Source: DAOTUL01 sp034437435 (GTDB lineage: Bacteria; Chloroflexota; Anaerolineae; Aggregatilineales; Phototrophicaceae). From it: 24,115 bases of DNA. The stretch lies in NCBI GenBank assembly GCA_964417785.1, contig CAYQJO010000041.1:1-24115 (forward strand), given 5' to 3'. The notes under the pieces were generated by a model that was not told where the DNA came from, ran no database searches, and worked only from the letters and a program-made list of their open reading frames with translations. The translations under genes and the position numbers were made by a program. Below are positions 1 through 8,199 of this stretch, one piece after another; position 1 is the first letter of the stretch, and the number at the start of each line of letters is the position of its first letter.

Positions 1-1
1 C

Positions 2-160
2 TTTGACCAGCAGGGCAAACTCACTATACCGGTCATCCACCAGACCTGTCAGGTGCGGCCCGGGGCCTTCTGGGTAACGCCCGTTGACCTTAGCCACGAC
101 TTTGACCGGGGCTTTGGTACGCTGCTGCGTTTCCTCAGTTCGTCGGCTGCCATGTTCTAA
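2..160 (+). CDS. C-terminal end of an unidentified protein (5' cut by window)
   Basis: An open frame enters from the left edge and ends at TAA 158-160, giving the last 52 residues of a protein. The tail contains 'AFWVTPVDLSHDFDRGFG' and ends in a Ser/Ala-rich stretch (FLSSSAAMF). I do not recognise the family. No signal, membrane segment or catalytic motif is visible in this fragment. It lies on the same strand as the next gene, 72 bases upstream, so the two could be cotranscribed, although the next gene has its own good ribosome binding site. The frame is called coding because it has no stop over its whole visible length and is followed by a normal intergenic spacer. Confidence 0.5.
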   Translation, partial: FDQQGKLTIPVIHQTCQVRPGAFWVTPVDLSHDFDRGFGTLLRFLSSSAAMF

Positions 161-232
161 CCCTACGTCGGGAACCTCACAGGCGGAAATTGCGTCACAT
201 AATGTAATCGTATCGGTAGAAAGGACGCAATC

Positions 233-1402
233 ATGCTACTCCGAAGACTGGCCTGGGCCACTATACTGTGTTGTGTACACATCGTTATGCTGCCAGCCGA
301 ATCCGTAGATGCGCAGTTTGGCTGCCCAGCACCCGTAGGCTTATCTATTAGTACCAGCGGCTATGTCTTGCCTGGGCCGTCCAACGCCGTGCGCGATATG
401 CCCGGTACATCGGCTCCCAGTCGTGTTATCGGCCAGGTTCCCGGCGGCAACTGGTTTACCGTGCTGGACGGCCCACGCTGCGCGGATGGCTACAACTGGT
501 GGTTGGTCGAATCGAATGGGCTGGTTGGCTGGACCGCCGACGCCGACCGTGATGGCACTATCTGGGTATCGCCCTATGTCTGCGCTAACGGTCTGCCATC
601 CCGCCTGCGCCCCGGCACTTACGCCCAGGTGACGCCCGGTGATCCCAACACTATCCGCAGCGGCCCCAATGGCTACACCATCGGATCAATCCCCGGCGTC
701 GCATCGTTCAGTGTCACAGGGACACCCCGTTGTGGTGTTTACGGTTTGATCTGGTGGCCCGTCTATTATAACGGTGTCAGCGGATGGACCGCCGAAGGTC
801 AGTATCCGACCTACTGGCTGGAACCGACCGGCGGTGTTGTACCATCGCCGCCGCCAACGGTAACGCCGCAGCCAGTGGCATGCTCGTTGGCTCCGCGTCT
901 GTCCATCGGCACCAGCGCCGTTGTGACACCGGGCGACCCCAACGCTCTGCGCAACCGGCCTGGATTGAATCGCAGTGGCAGCCAGGTGATCGGCAATCTG
1001 CCTGCCGGGACGGTCTTCACCGTGACCAACGGCCCTGTGTGCCAGGACGGCCATCACTGGTATGAGGTCAACGCCAATGGACGCATCGGCTGGACGGCTG
1101 AGGGCGATGTCTACGGCCCTTACTGGCTGAAGCCCGTCACCTGCGGCAACGGTCTGATCTCGCGGCTGTCACCCGGCCAGTACGCCCAGGTGACGCCCGG
1201 TCTGCCCAACCGCATCCGCACCAATCCCAGCGAATACGGCGGTTTCATCATCGGGCGTATCCCGGCGGGCGGTGTGGTGCGTATCCTGAGCAACTTTAGC
1301 TGTGACAATCTGGGACGCACATGGTGGCTGGTCAGCTACAACGGCATCGTCGGTTGGACCGCCGAAGGCGATAACGGTAACTATTGGCTGGCCCCACGCT
1401 AA
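233..1402 (+). CDS. Secreted protein with four SH3-like repeats
   Basis: The 389-residue product starts with a signal peptide (positive LLRR, hydrophobic core to about residue 22, likely cleavage near residue 27), so it is probably secreted. The mature part is four SH3-like (bacterial SH3/SH3b type) repeats at about residues 31-115, 117-198, 217-302 and 304-389, with a Pro/Thr linker at 199-216 between the second and third. Each repeat has the pattern VTPGDPN..R..P, then WW.V..NG..GWTAE, then YWL.P. Each also starts with a Cys and carries a second one 50-53 residues later (31/83, 117/167, 217/270, 304/357), suggesting one disulfide per repeat. Such domains usually bind cell-wall or surface ligands; the ligand here is unknown. 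The start is supported by AGAAAGGA seven bases before ATG. The stop directly abuts the stop of the convergent gene. Confidence 0.85.
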   Translation: MLLRRLAWATILCCVHIVMLPAESVDAQFGCPAPVGLSISTSGYVLPGPSNAVRDMPGTSAPSRVIGQVPGGNWFTVLDGPRCADGYNWWLVESNGLVGWTADADRDGTIWVSPYVCANGLPSRLRPGTYAQVTPGDPNTIRSGPNGYTIGSIPGVASFSVTGTPRCGVYGLIWWPVYYNGVSGWTAEGQYPTYWLEPTGGVVPSPPPTVTPQPVACSLAPRLSIGTSAVVTPGDPNALRNRPGLNRSGSQVIGNLPAGTVFTVTNGPVCQDGHHWYEVNANGRIGWTAEGDVYGPYWLKPVTCGNGLISRLSPGQYAQVTPGLPNRIRTNPSEYGGFIIGRIPAGGVVRILSNFSCDNLGRTWWLVSYNGIVGWTAEGDNGNYWLAPR

Positions 1403-3622
1403 CTACTCCACTATGACCGGCGCGAGGATGGCCGTATCGCCCAGCGATTCACCCTCCGCGCCGGTAATTTGCAGACGCTCACCGCTGTTGAGCGCGTACA
1501 TCGCCATCCCCAGGCTATATTCACCTGGGGTTGTGTTCTCTTGCAAGGGGAACCGATAGCGATCTACCACCAACCGCCCTGGCACCCACTGCGTGGTGGG
1601 ATAGCGCCAGTTCTGCGGCTCGCTGTCCTGCTGACCCCACAACGGATTGCCGGTCGCCGGGTTGAACGGTCCCAGAACATAAACCAGCACTTTATATCGC
1701 TCCGCAATCGCATCGTTCGCTCGCCAGTAGAGTGTCACATCGACGGAATTGCGCAGTCGGGCCGTGTACCCCAGGAGCGTGATGTGGTCGCCCAGACGCC
1801 AATCCAGCCGATGCTGGATGTCGTCAATCGTCGTCACGGCCTGCGATTGAGGGTTCAACAACGTGAAGTGGCCCAGGCGCACGCCGTCCAACCAGATCGT
1901 ATATGCGCCAGCGGGCATATCGGGCGTCAGCGGGATGTTGACCACCTGCCGTGTCGGTCCACTGGCGGGCGGTTCCGGTGGGTCAAAGACGGTAGTCCGC
2001 TCAATATCCGCTCCGGTCACAACAAGTGCGACCGGTGTATCCGGCGGCGTTTCCCAATACAGCGCCAGATTCAGATGATCGCCCACCGGCAGACGATCCA
2101 CCGGCTGCTCGACTCCGATCAGCGCTGGATGATCGCTGTTATGGGGGACTGGATATGCCGCGTTGATCTGATTCATTGCTGTGGCGCGTTCGGGCGTCCG
2201 GGCATAGACCATAAGCGTATTGCTGTTGAACTGCCACTGACGCGAAGCGACCGCATTGGCCTCCAACCAGAATGCGATGCGGCTGTCGGGATCGGTCTCC
2301 AGTGCGTTCGGATTCTGCACCAGCCAGATCGCTTCGGCGTCCTCCCATTTCTGGCGCAAGAAGCTGTCGGCAAATCCGGCATCGACCTGCGCCAGCGCGA
2401 AGACGCCATCCCATTCACCAGCGTAAACCATCCGCCATGCCGGCCAGTCGGTATCGTCATGCAAAACCACCCGGTCACCGGGCTGGCGCAGTGCGTCGAG
2501 TGTGCCAGCAATCGAGCGGTAATCGTCCCGGTAGACTCGACTGTCAAAATACGCTGGTAAACTGACTAAAAACACACTGAACACCAGCGCAACCGCCGCC
2601 ATGCCGACCGGTCGCCGCCGCCATAGAAACACCATCCCCCAGGCGACCAGGACGTAGACCCCCGCTGCCATCAACACCAGATAACGCGCCGCCAGCGGGC
2701 GTCCCATATTGTGGAACGGCAGCACCAGGATAAATCCGACGACCAGCGGCACCAGTGCTGCCATCAACAGCAGCGCCAGCGCCTCCCGATTAGCCTTATG
2801 TCGAGCGGCCAGCCACACCCCGACCGCTGACACAGCCAGCACGAGTACCGTCCAGGGGAAATACGGTCCCCAGTCGGCATCGACGCCGGTGATGAGAATC
2901 ACCCAATAAAACTTGAGGAAGAAATCGACCGGCGTTTCGCCCATCGCGTTGACGGACAGGACGCGCTGCGCCGCATACACCGCCCAGGGCAGATAGAGCA
3001 GCGCCGCCGCCATCTGAAGTCCCACCCACAGGCGCAGCAGCGACAGGGGGCGCTTCCGGCGCAGCCAGACATAGATAAAGGCCAGGTTGGTCGCTACCGG
3101 CACCATCACCGACAGGTAGAAGCTCCCCAACGCACCGACAACCGATCCAACGTAGACGATCCACATTGTTTTCCGGCGTGGATTGCGCAGCAGGCTTATC
3201 GTGGACCATAATGCCGCCGTCGCAAACAGGGTAGCCAGGATATTCATACGGGCAAGCTGCGATACGTCGATTTGTGATCGAGCCAGTGCCATCAGCAGCA
3301 TCGCCAGCGCCCCGACCGCAAAACCACCTGCCGCTTTGCCCAGTGCAAACACCAGTGCCACCGCCACTGTCCCGGCCAAGACCGACGGCATTCGGATGAC
3401 CAGTTCACCCTCGCCCCACAGGTCCTTTGCCCCGTCTAATGTGAGATAATACAGCGGTGGGTGGATGTCGCGGGCGGTTGTTTCGATCAGGTCAGCGACC
3501 GGCAGCGTGACGATCCAGTTGCTATATCCCTCATCCCAGTTGACATTGGCATCATCGAGTAGATAAAGGCGCAGGCCAAAAGCCAGCAGGAGAATCGCTA
3601 GAGGGATTAACAATCGTCGCAT
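1403..3622 (-). CDS. GT39/ArnT-type membrane glycosyltransferase
   Basis: This is a 739-residue polytopic membrane protein. It starts with a transmembrane segment followed by the first-loop motif WDEGYSNW (acidic pair at about D30-E31) and DIHPPLYY (about 52-59). This arrangement is typical of polyprenyl-phosphate-dependent mannosyl/aminoarabinosyl transferases (GT39, PMT/ArnT/GT-C fold). About ten hydrophobic segments fill residues 1-360. The rest is a soluble region, presumably extracytoplasmic, rich in beta-type sequence. By family it should transfer a sugar from a lipid-phosphate donor to protein or lipid outside the membrane; the acceptor is unknown. An in-frame TTG at 3628 is also possible. 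ATG 3622 is preferred because a consensus promoter places the transcription start exactly on it. No Shine-Dalgarno is present. Confidence 0.82.
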   Translation of the reverse strand: MRRLLIPLAILLLAFGLRLYLLDDANVNWDEGYSNWIVTLPVADLIETTARDIHPPLYYLTLDGAKDLWGEGELVIRMPSVLAGTVAVALVFALGKAAGGFAVGALAMLLMALARSQIDVSQLARMNILATLFATAALWSTISLLRNPRRKTMWIVYVGSVVGALGSFYLSVMVPVATNLAFIYVWLRRKRPLSLLRLWVGLQMAAALLYLPWAVYAAQRVLSVNAMGETPVDFFLKFYWVILITGVDADWGPYFPWTVLVLAVSAVGVWLAARHKANREALALLLMAALVPLVVGFILVLPFHNMGRPLAARYLVLMAAGVYVLVAWGMVFLWRRRPVGMAAVALVFSVFLVSLPAYFDSRVYRDDYRSIAGTLDALRQPGDRVVLHDDTDWPAWRMVYAGEWDGVFALAQVDAGFADSFLRQKWEDAEAIWLVQNPNALETDPDSRIAFWLEANAVASRQWQFNSNTLMVYARTPERATAMNQINAAYPVPHNSDHPALIGVEQPVDRLPVGDHLNLALYWETPPDTPVALVVTGADIERTTVFDPPEPPASGPTRQVVNIPLTPDMPAGAYTIWLDGVRLGHFTLLNPQSQAVTTIDDIQHRLDWRLGDHITLLGYTARLRNSVDVTLYWRANDAIAERYKVLVYVLGPFNPATGNPLWGQQDSEPQNWRYPTTQWVPGRLVVDRYRFPLQENTTPGEYSLGMAMYALNSGERLQITGAEGESLGDTAILAPVIVE

Positions 3623-3628
3623 GCGCAA

Positions 3629-3657
3629 ATCTTAGAGCCACGAGCATACGCTGTCAA
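3629..3657 (-). promoter_or_regulatory. Sigma70-type promoter of the GT39 gene, leaderless
   Basis: Read on the - strand there is a perfect -35 TTGACA (3657-3652), a 17-base spacer and -10 TAAGAT (3634-3629). With +1 seven bases after the last -10 base, transcription starts at 3622, the A of the ATG. The message would have no 5' leader, which agrees with the lack of a ribosome binding site. Confidence 0.65.
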
Positions 3658-3664
3658 CGACGGG

Positions 3665-3670
3665 TATACT
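3665..3670 (+). promoter_or_regulatory. -10 box of the AlkA-like gene, probably leaderless
   Basis: TATACT (5 of 6 matches to TATAAT) lies seven bases before ATG 3678, and there is no Shine-Dalgarno. A start at or one base before the ATG is expected. I see no good -35 at 16-18 bases upstream. It shares a 55-base divergent region with the GT39 promoter, so the two polymerases would overlap. Confidence 0.45.
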
Positions 3671-3677
3671 GGTTAGC

Positions 3678-4559
3678 ATGCAAGCACTCGGCAACCTCCA
3701 ACCACAGCCACCGTATGATTTCCAGTTGATGCTCGATCTGCTGGCCCGTTACACGCATCCGATTGTCGATGCAGCCCACGACGGTGCGTACTGGCGTGTT
3801 TTGCGCGAGGGTCATCACCTGGCGCTGGTGCGTGTCCGTGATCTTGAGGTCGCCCTGGTCAGCGCCACCGGCCCGGTTGACGGTGACCGCCTGATGGCTC
3901 AGATACGCCATATCCTCGGTACCGACACATCGCTGGCACCGTTCTACGATTTTGCCCGCACGCAGCCGGGATTGTGGTCGGTTGTCCAGCCATTGGTCGG
4001 TCTGCACTGGCTGCGCTCGGCCAGCCTGTTTGAAGCGCTCATGCTCACCATCATCGAGCAGCAAATCGCCTGGACAGCGGCGCAGCAGGCGCAGCGCTGG
4101 TTGGTCGAATGGGGCGGCCACACGATCACGCATGCTGGCCGATCCTATTTCGCGTTCCCGACGCAGGAACAGATCGCAACCGCCACCATAGACGATCTCA
4201 GGCCGCTCAAGATCACATTCAAGCGGATGCGCACCATGATTGATGTGGCAGCCACCGATCTGGAATCGCTGCGCCGGTTGAGCATTGATGAAGCCTACCA
4301 GCGCTTGATCCAGTTGAAGGGGATCGGGCATTGGACCGCTACCTGGACATTGCAGCGCACCTTTGGCCCCCATCGTTTCGTCGGGCAGAACGATGTCGCT
4401 CTTCAGGCCGCCGTCAATCATTATTTCTACGGCGGCCAGGGACGCATACCCGAAGCACAGGTCATCGAAACATTTGCAGAGTATGGGGAGTACGCCGGGA
4501 TTGCGGCACATTATGTCCTGATGCGCTGGGTGATGGACCGCTACACGCCCCAGACGTGA
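3678..4559 (+). CDS. AlkA-type DNA-3-methyladenine glycosylase (HhH-GPD)
   Basis: This 293-residue protein is of the HhH-GPD superfamily, a base-excision-repair glycosylase for alkylated purines. Visible are the helical-core motif IIEQQI (125-130), the helix-hairpin-helix LKGIGHWTA (213-221), and D239 in QNDVALQ at the spacing of the AlkA catalytic Asp. The N-terminal ~100 residues match the size of the AlkA beta-rich domain. The length fits AlkA (about 280). It lacks the four-Cys Fe-S cluster of EndoIII/MutY. It starts from a probable leaderless promoter, divergent from the GT39 gene. Its last 19 bases overlap the end of the convergent WD40 gene. A long open frame on the opposite strand (3654-4511) is a shadow. 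Substrate range cannot be read from the sequence. Confidence 0.87.
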   Translation: MQALGNLQPQPPYDFQLMLDLLARYTHPIVDAAHDGAYWRVLREGHHLALVRVRDLEVALVSATGPVDGDRLMAQIRHILGTDTSLAPFYDFARTQPGLWSVVQPLVGLHWLRSASLFEALMLTIIEQQIAWTAAQQAQRWLVEWGGHTITHAGRSYFAFPTQEQIATATIDDLRPLKITFKRMRTMIDVAATDLESLRRLSIDEAYQRLIQLKGIGHWTATWTLQRTFGPHRFVGQNDVALQAAVNHYFYGGQGRIPEAQVIETFAEYGEYAGIAAHYVLMRWVMDRYTPQT

Positions 4560-5728
4560 ATCGACCCGGTGGCATCGAAGAAGGTCATCACATAACTATC
4601 CGGTGACCAGTCCAGCCGCAGAACCCGGTCGGTGCCGACACTCAAGTCGGCCCGGACCACCGTTTCGGCGGTCATGCTGGTCATGTCCCACAACGTCACC
4701 GGCCCGTCCAGCACGGACGCCAACAGCATCGTGCCATCGGGTGAGAACGCCGCCGAGACCCGGTCGCCGCCGACACGCGGCAGCAGCGCCACCAGATCGC
4801 CGCTTTCGGCATCCCATACGATCATATCCGGTATCAACCCACCGTTGAGCAGATAGCGACCGTCAGGCGAGTACATCATCACATCGCTGACACCGCCCTG
4901 ACCGGTCTGAAGCGCATATAGAAACGCGCCATTTTCCAGACTGTAAATGCCGATGTAGCTCTCAAACCCGACCGCAATCCGACTGCCGTCCGGGGCAAAA
5001 GCCAGTTGGATCGCCCGGCGGCTTTCGGTATCCAGTTCGTGGATCAGCGTCCGGTTGCGCCAGTTCCAGATTTTGACGGTGCCGTCCAGGCTGCTGGACG
5101 CCAGGGTTTCGACATCAGCGGAGAACGCCAGCGCTGTCACCTCACGCTCGTGGGCGTTCAGGGTGACCAGTGACCGGCGCTCAAGCATATCCCAGATTTT
5201 GATCTCGCCATTCATGCCGCCGACCGCCAGTAAACCAGCGAGGTCATCGTAAACAGCGGTACCGGAGAAGCCCGGATGAATCCGCAGCGTATCGCGCACA
5301 CGGCCCGTGTTGGTGCTGAAGATCAGCGCCCGACCGTCCAGAGTCAGGCCGTAGACTGCCAGCTTATCCGGCGAATAGAAGAGGCGTGCCACATCCTGAC
5401 GGGTGTTCTCGGCGATCAGTTCACCGCCCACCATATCCCACAACAAAAACTTCTGGTTGTTGAGGACCGCCATCTGCGTGCCATCCGGCGAAAACGCATG
5501 CTCAAAAATGGTACTGGGTGTGCCGGTGGCATCCAGGCGGCCCAGGTACCGAATGCTGTTAACCGTCTCAAGTGTGATGGGGTCCTGTGGTTCGGACCAA
5601 ACCGGGGCTTCGGGCAGGGCGGTCATGACGGTATCGCCGGGACCGAGAATGCCGGTCGGCGCTGGCGGCGTATCGTCACTGCTGCACGCCGCCAGCAGAA
5701 TCACCAATATCAAAGTCAAATAGCGCAT
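4541..5728 (-). CDS. WD40-repeat lipoprotein
   Basis: The 395-residue product has a lipoprotein signal: hydrophobic LTLILVILL followed by lipobox LAAC with Cys at residue 15. It should be lipid-anchored on the outer face of the membrane. After a Pro/Ser linker the rest is WD40-type beta-propeller repeats, seen as recurring 'F S/A PDG' and '(I/L)WDM/IWNW' elements (SPDGT, KIWDM, KIWNWRN, VTLWDM), enough for about seven blades. WD40 propellers are protein-interaction scaffolds; no enzymatic motif is visible. ATG 5728 is chosen over in-frame ATG 5743 because a GGGGGG tract sits just upstream of 5728. It follows rsgA by 20 bases on the same strand and is probably cotranscribed with it. Its 3' end overlaps the AlkA-like gene. 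Confidence 0.85.
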   Translation of the reverse strand: MRYLTLILVILLAACSSDDTPPAPTGILGPGDTVMTALPEAPVWSEPQDPITLETVNSIRYLGRLDATGTPSTIFEHAFSPDGTQMAVLNNQKFLLWDMVGGELIAENTRQDVARLFYSPDKLAVYGLTLDGRALIFSTNTGRVRDTLRIHPGFSGTAVYDDLAGLLAVGGMNGEIKIWDMLERRSLVTLNAHEREVTALAFSADVETLASSSLDGTVKIWNWRNRTLIHELDTESRRAIQLAFAPDGSRIAVGFESYIGIYSLENGAFLYALQTGQGGVSDVMMYSPDGRYLLNGGLIPDMIVWDAESGDLVALLPRVGGDRVSAAFSPDGTMLLASVLDGPVTLWDMTSMTAETVVRADLSVGTDRVLRLDWSPDSYVMTFFDATGSIHVWGV

Positions 5729-5748
5729 GATCCCCCCGCCCATCGTTG

Positions 5749-6711
5749 TCAGTGGACTGCGTACTGTGATTCCAGTTCCTCGCGCAGTTTCTTATAGCTT
5801 GAATAGCGGCGCTGGCTGATCTCACCCCGTTCCACTGCTGAGCGTACACCACAGCCCGGTTCATTGTTATGCGAACAATCGCCAAAGCGGCATCCATGTA
5901 CATAATCGGCGATGTCCAGATAATAAGCGTCCAGTTCTTCCGGCTCGACATCCCACACATTCAGATAGCGCATCCCTGGCGTATCTGCCAGGTATGTATC
6001 GGCGTTCAGCTTGATGAGGGCGCTGTCGCGTGTGGTGTGTATGCCTTCGCTGCTGGCTTTGCTGACCTGCTTCACCTGTCGTCCCAAACCCGGTTGAATA
6101 CAGTTGAGCAGGCTGGTCTTACCGACGCCAGACGGCCCGGTAAACGCTGAAATATGACCCTGAAGCATCGTGCTGAGTGCATCAGTGCCGCTGCGGTCTT
6201 TGGCGCTGGTGTACAGCACCTCATAGCCCATTTTTTCGTAAGGTTCAAAAAGCTGTTTAATGTTTGTGGGGTCCTCAAGGTCAATTTTGTTGACCACGAT
6301 GACCAGATTTTCAACTTCCGATTTCTCACCGGCAACGAGGAAACGATCCAGCAGATTGAGGTCGGGTGACGGTTCGTTGGCGGCGAACACGAAGAATATC
6401 ATGTGCGCGTTGGTGACAATCACATGTTCCCGTTCGGCTTCGCCGCCGCCGCGATTGCCCACCGTGCGAGCGGAACGCGACAGCACACTTTCGCGCTCGT
6501 CAACCGCTTCGATCACACCCTTATCGCCAGTTTCGTCATTTTCCAGAATGGAGATATGTACCCGGTCCCCGATTGCGGCAATATCCGTCGATTGTGCCTG
6601 CTCCATCAAGCGTCCGCGCAAACGACACATATAAACCGTCCCATCTGCGACCTCTACCCAGAAGAAGCCACTCTGCTCCTTCACGACAAGACCATCTAAT
6701 GATGCTTCCAA
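5749..6711 (-). CDS. rsgA: Ribosome small subunit assembly GTPase RsgA (YjeQ)
   Basis: This 320-residue protein has the circularly permuted GTPase order diagnostic of RsgA. An N-terminal OB-fold region (about 1-75) precedes G4 NKID (141-144), G5 TSAKD (168-172), the P-loop GPSGVGKTS (192-200), switch HTTRD (225-229) and G3 DTPG (243-246). A C-terminal zinc site follows: C274, C279, H281, C287. RsgA binds the maturing 30S subunit near the decoding centre and hydrolyses GTP to release. The start is TTG 6711, supported by AAAGGA with about five bases of spacing (GAAAGGATTGCC-TTG); no ATG fits. It leads a two-gene unit with the WD40 lipoprotein and is divergent from the DsbA-like gene. Confidence 0.96.
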   Translation of the reverse strand: MEASLDGLVVKEQSGFFWVEVADGTVYMCRLRGRLMEQAQSTDIAAIGDRVHISILENDETGDKGVIEAVDERESVLSRSARTVGNRGGGEAEREHVIVTNAHMIFFVFAANEPSPDLNLLDRFLVAGEKSEVENLVIVVNKIDLEDPTNIKQLFEPYEKMGYEVLYTSAKDRSGTDALSTMLQGHISAFTGPSGVGKTSLLNCIQPGLGRQVKQVSKASSEGIHTTRDSALIKLNADTYLADTPGMRYLNVWDVEPEELDAYYLDIADYVHGCRFGDCSHNNEPGCGVRSAVERGEISQRRYSSYKKLREELESQYAVH

Positions 6712-6742
6712 GGCAATCCTTTCGTCTAACTATGGCTACACT

Positions 6743-6771
6743 ATTAAACAAAAAATCGCGTTAAAGTGCAA
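6743..6771 (-). promoter_or_regulatory. Putative promoter of rsgA
   Basis: On the - strand: -35-like TTGCAC (6771-6766), a 17-base spacer, then -10 TTTAAT (6748-6743, 5 of 6). The expected start is near 6736, leaving a leader of about 25 bases that contains the AAAGGA ribosome binding site. It lies back to back with the promoter of the DsbA-like gene. Confidence 0.45.
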
Positions 6772-6777
6772 CATCTA

Positions 6778-6806
6778 TGCAATATTTGCCAATAGTTTGC
6801 TAAAAT
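6778..6806 (+). promoter_or_regulatory. Extended -10 promoter of the DsbA-like gene
   Basis: TGC-TAAAAT (6798-6806) is an extended -10 element. A weak -35 TGCAAT (6778-6783) lies 17 bases upstream. The expected start near 6813 leaves a short leader with GAAAGG (6828-6833), eight bases before GTG 6842. Confidence 0.5.
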
Positions 6807-6841
6807 TAAGCAGTGGTTGCTTATATCGAAAGGTTTGGAAC

Positions 6842-7705
6842 GTGTCGAGAGAAGAACAGGCAACGATAAGCACCAGCCCGGTAGAATCGGAATCCTCACC
6901 AGAGGTCTTCCGAATCTCAAGCAGTGTGTTTAATTACATCATTGTCGCGGCTGTCTTTCTGATTCTGGGTGTGTTGTTAGGACTCAATCTCAACAATAGC
7001 GATTCGGATGAAATGCGCACCGTCGTCCAGGAAGCCGTCGCGGACCAGATGGCGGGCCTGGAACGTGTGATCGCCAGTGCCAGCCTGGGTGTGGACGAAG
7101 AGACCTTACAGGAACTCATCGCTTCCGCCGTCGCTGAGGCAGGGGGACAGACCGACGACTACTACGTGGATGACGACCCTTTCCAGGGACCGGAGGACGC
7201 GCCGGTGGTCATGGTCGAGTTCAGTGACTTTTACTGCGGTTTCTGTGGTCGGCACTTTGAGCAGACTTTACAGCCGCTCATCGACAATTACGGCGACAAT
7301 CTGCGCTATGTCTACCGTGACTTCCCCGGCGTGGGTGGTGAGTTGGCTGTGCAGGCGGCCATGGCGGCCAACTGCGCCGCCGAGCAGGACTCCTTCTGGG
7401 ACTATCACGGATACCTCTTCGGCAACCAGGATACTCTGGGAGCGGACAGCATCAGCGGTCTGAACAATACTCTGGTCAGCCATGCCGAGACCCTCGATCT
7501 GGACGGCGACATCTTCCGTGAGTGCCTGGAAAGTGATAAGTACCGGTCTGAAGTCCTGCGCGACCGCGCCGACGGGCAGCAGTTGGGTCTGCAAGGCACG
7601 CCGGGGTTCTTCATCAATGGCATTTTCGTAAGCGGCGCACAGCCTTACGAGAATTTTGCCCAGATTATCGACGCCGAACTCAGCCGTCTCGGTATCGAGA
7701 GCTAA
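6842..7705 (+). CDS. Membrane-anchored DsbA-like thiol oxidoreductase
   Basis: The 287-residue protein has a short cytoplasmic N-terminus, one membrane segment (about 28-50), a helical acidic linker (55-110) and a thioredoxin-fold DsbA-type domain (about 113-287). The active site is CGFC (132-135) in the context FSDFYCGFCGRHF, and the cis-Pro motif is TPGFFING (P254). This matches the DSBA/Thioredoxin_4 proteins of Gram-positive-like and Chloroflexota bacteria, which oxidise or reshuffle disulfides in exported proteins outside the membrane. The start is GTG 6842, set by GAAAGG eight bases upstream; an in-frame TTG at 6797 lies upstream of the -10 box and would not be transcribed. The stop overlaps the stop of the convergent HNH gene by three bases. 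The Cys-paired SH3 protein nearby is a plausible type of client. Confidence 0.9.
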   Translation: MSREEQATISTSPVESESSPEVFRISSSVFNYIIVAAVFLILGVLLGLNLNNSDSDEMRTVVQEAVADQMAGLERVIASASLGVDEETLQELIASAVAEAGGQTDDYYVDDDPFQGPEDAPVVMVEFSDFYCGFCGRHFEQTLQPLIDNYGDNLRYVYRDFPGVGGELAVQAAMAANCAAEQDSFWDYHGYLFGNQDTLGADSISGLNNTLVSHAETLDLDGDIFRECLESDKYRSEVLRDRADGQQLGLQGTPGFFINGIFVSGAQPYENFAQIIDAELSRLGIES

Positions 7706-8106
7706 TCGTCTTCATCAAAAAGGCCGGGTTGTGATGTCGGGTGGATGTCATGCTCGGCCAGCATGCGCTCAATCAGCGGCGTAGAGACCCCCCGAAGCAT
7801 CTGCTCCTGGGCGAAGCGGGCCGGGTGCTTTTCGGCTTTGCGCCGGTTGCAGTCAGCACAGGCCACCACCAGATTGTGGCGGTCGTTGGTGCCGCGCAGC
7901 CGAAAGGGGAGAACGTGGTCGAATTCCACTTCTTCGGGGTCGGCCAACTGTCGCCCGCACCATGCACACACACCACCAGCTTGCAGCAGCATCTCCATCA
8001 GCACAATTGCGCTGACCATTCCGGCGGTATCATGGCGGGCAGCACGGGTGTTCAGTCCAGCAGCCCGATGGGTGAGGTCTAATTTGGCGATTAAATCACG
8101 CAGCAT
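7702..8106 (-). CDS. Small HNH endonuclease
   Basis: This 134-residue protein carries a treble-clef HNH domain: zinc knuckle CAWC (47-50), EFDHVLP with the catalytic H64, N78 in NLVVACADC, and the second knuckle CADCNRRK (83-90). This is the common HNH/McrA-like form that cuts DNA. There is no recognition domain beyond a helical N-terminus of about 40 residues, and no partner methylase or integrase is nearby. It could be a stand-alone nicking or defence-related nuclease, or a domesticated one. It starts at ATG 8106 without a Shine-Dalgarno, under a probable leaderless promoter. It is divergent from the E2/JAMM/E1 operon and shares its 133-base upstream region. The zinc-binding pattern is HNH, not RING, so a ubiquitin-ligase role is not suggested. 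Confidence 0.85.
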   Translation of the reverse strand: MLRDLIAKLDLTHRAAGLNTRAARHDTAGMVSAIVLMEMLLQAGGVCAWCGRQLADPEEVEFDHVLPFRLRGTNDRHNLVVACADCNRRKAEKHPARFAQEQMLRGVSTPLIERMLAEHDIHPTSQPGLFDEDD

Positions 8107-8112
8107 GGACCG

Positions 8113-8142
8113 ATTGTAATCTCACATGTGTCTCTGATACAA
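8113..8142 (-). promoter_or_regulatory. Leaderless promoter of the HNH gene
   Basis: On the - strand: -35 TTGTAT (8142-8137), an 18-base spacer, then -10 TACAAT (8118-8113, 5 of 6). The +1 expected seven bases after the -10 is 8106, the A of the ATG. No ribosome binding site is present. Confidence 0.55.
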
Positions 8143-8170
8143 CCTTAGCCCGGATATGATCGTATATATA

Positions 8171-8199
8171 TGGACATGGCGCTCTATTTTTAATACATT
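8171..8199 (+). promoter_or_regulatory. Promoter of the ubiquitin-like conjugation operon
   Basis: -35 TGGACA (5 of 6) at 8171-8176, a 17-base spacer and -10 TACATT at 8194-8199. A start near 8206 gives a leader of about 34 bases with AAAGGA (8224-8229) before ATG 8240. It faces away from the HNH promoter, so the two may be regulated together or may interfere. Confidence 0.5.

Noticed and set aside
1469..2560. 363-codon + strand frame opposite the GT39 gene
   Set aside because: Antisense shadow of the soluble tail of the glycosyltransferase; no start signal or domain.
3654..4511. Long open frame on the - strand opposite the AlkA-like gene
   Set aside because: The + strand product has clear HhH-GPD motifs. 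The reverse product has no domain and only mirrors its codon bias.
7702..8106. Possible RING-type E3 ligase for the conjugation operon
   Set aside because: The two CxxC knuckles flank an EFDHVLP...N core, the HNH nuclease pattern; the eight-ligand RING spacing is absent.
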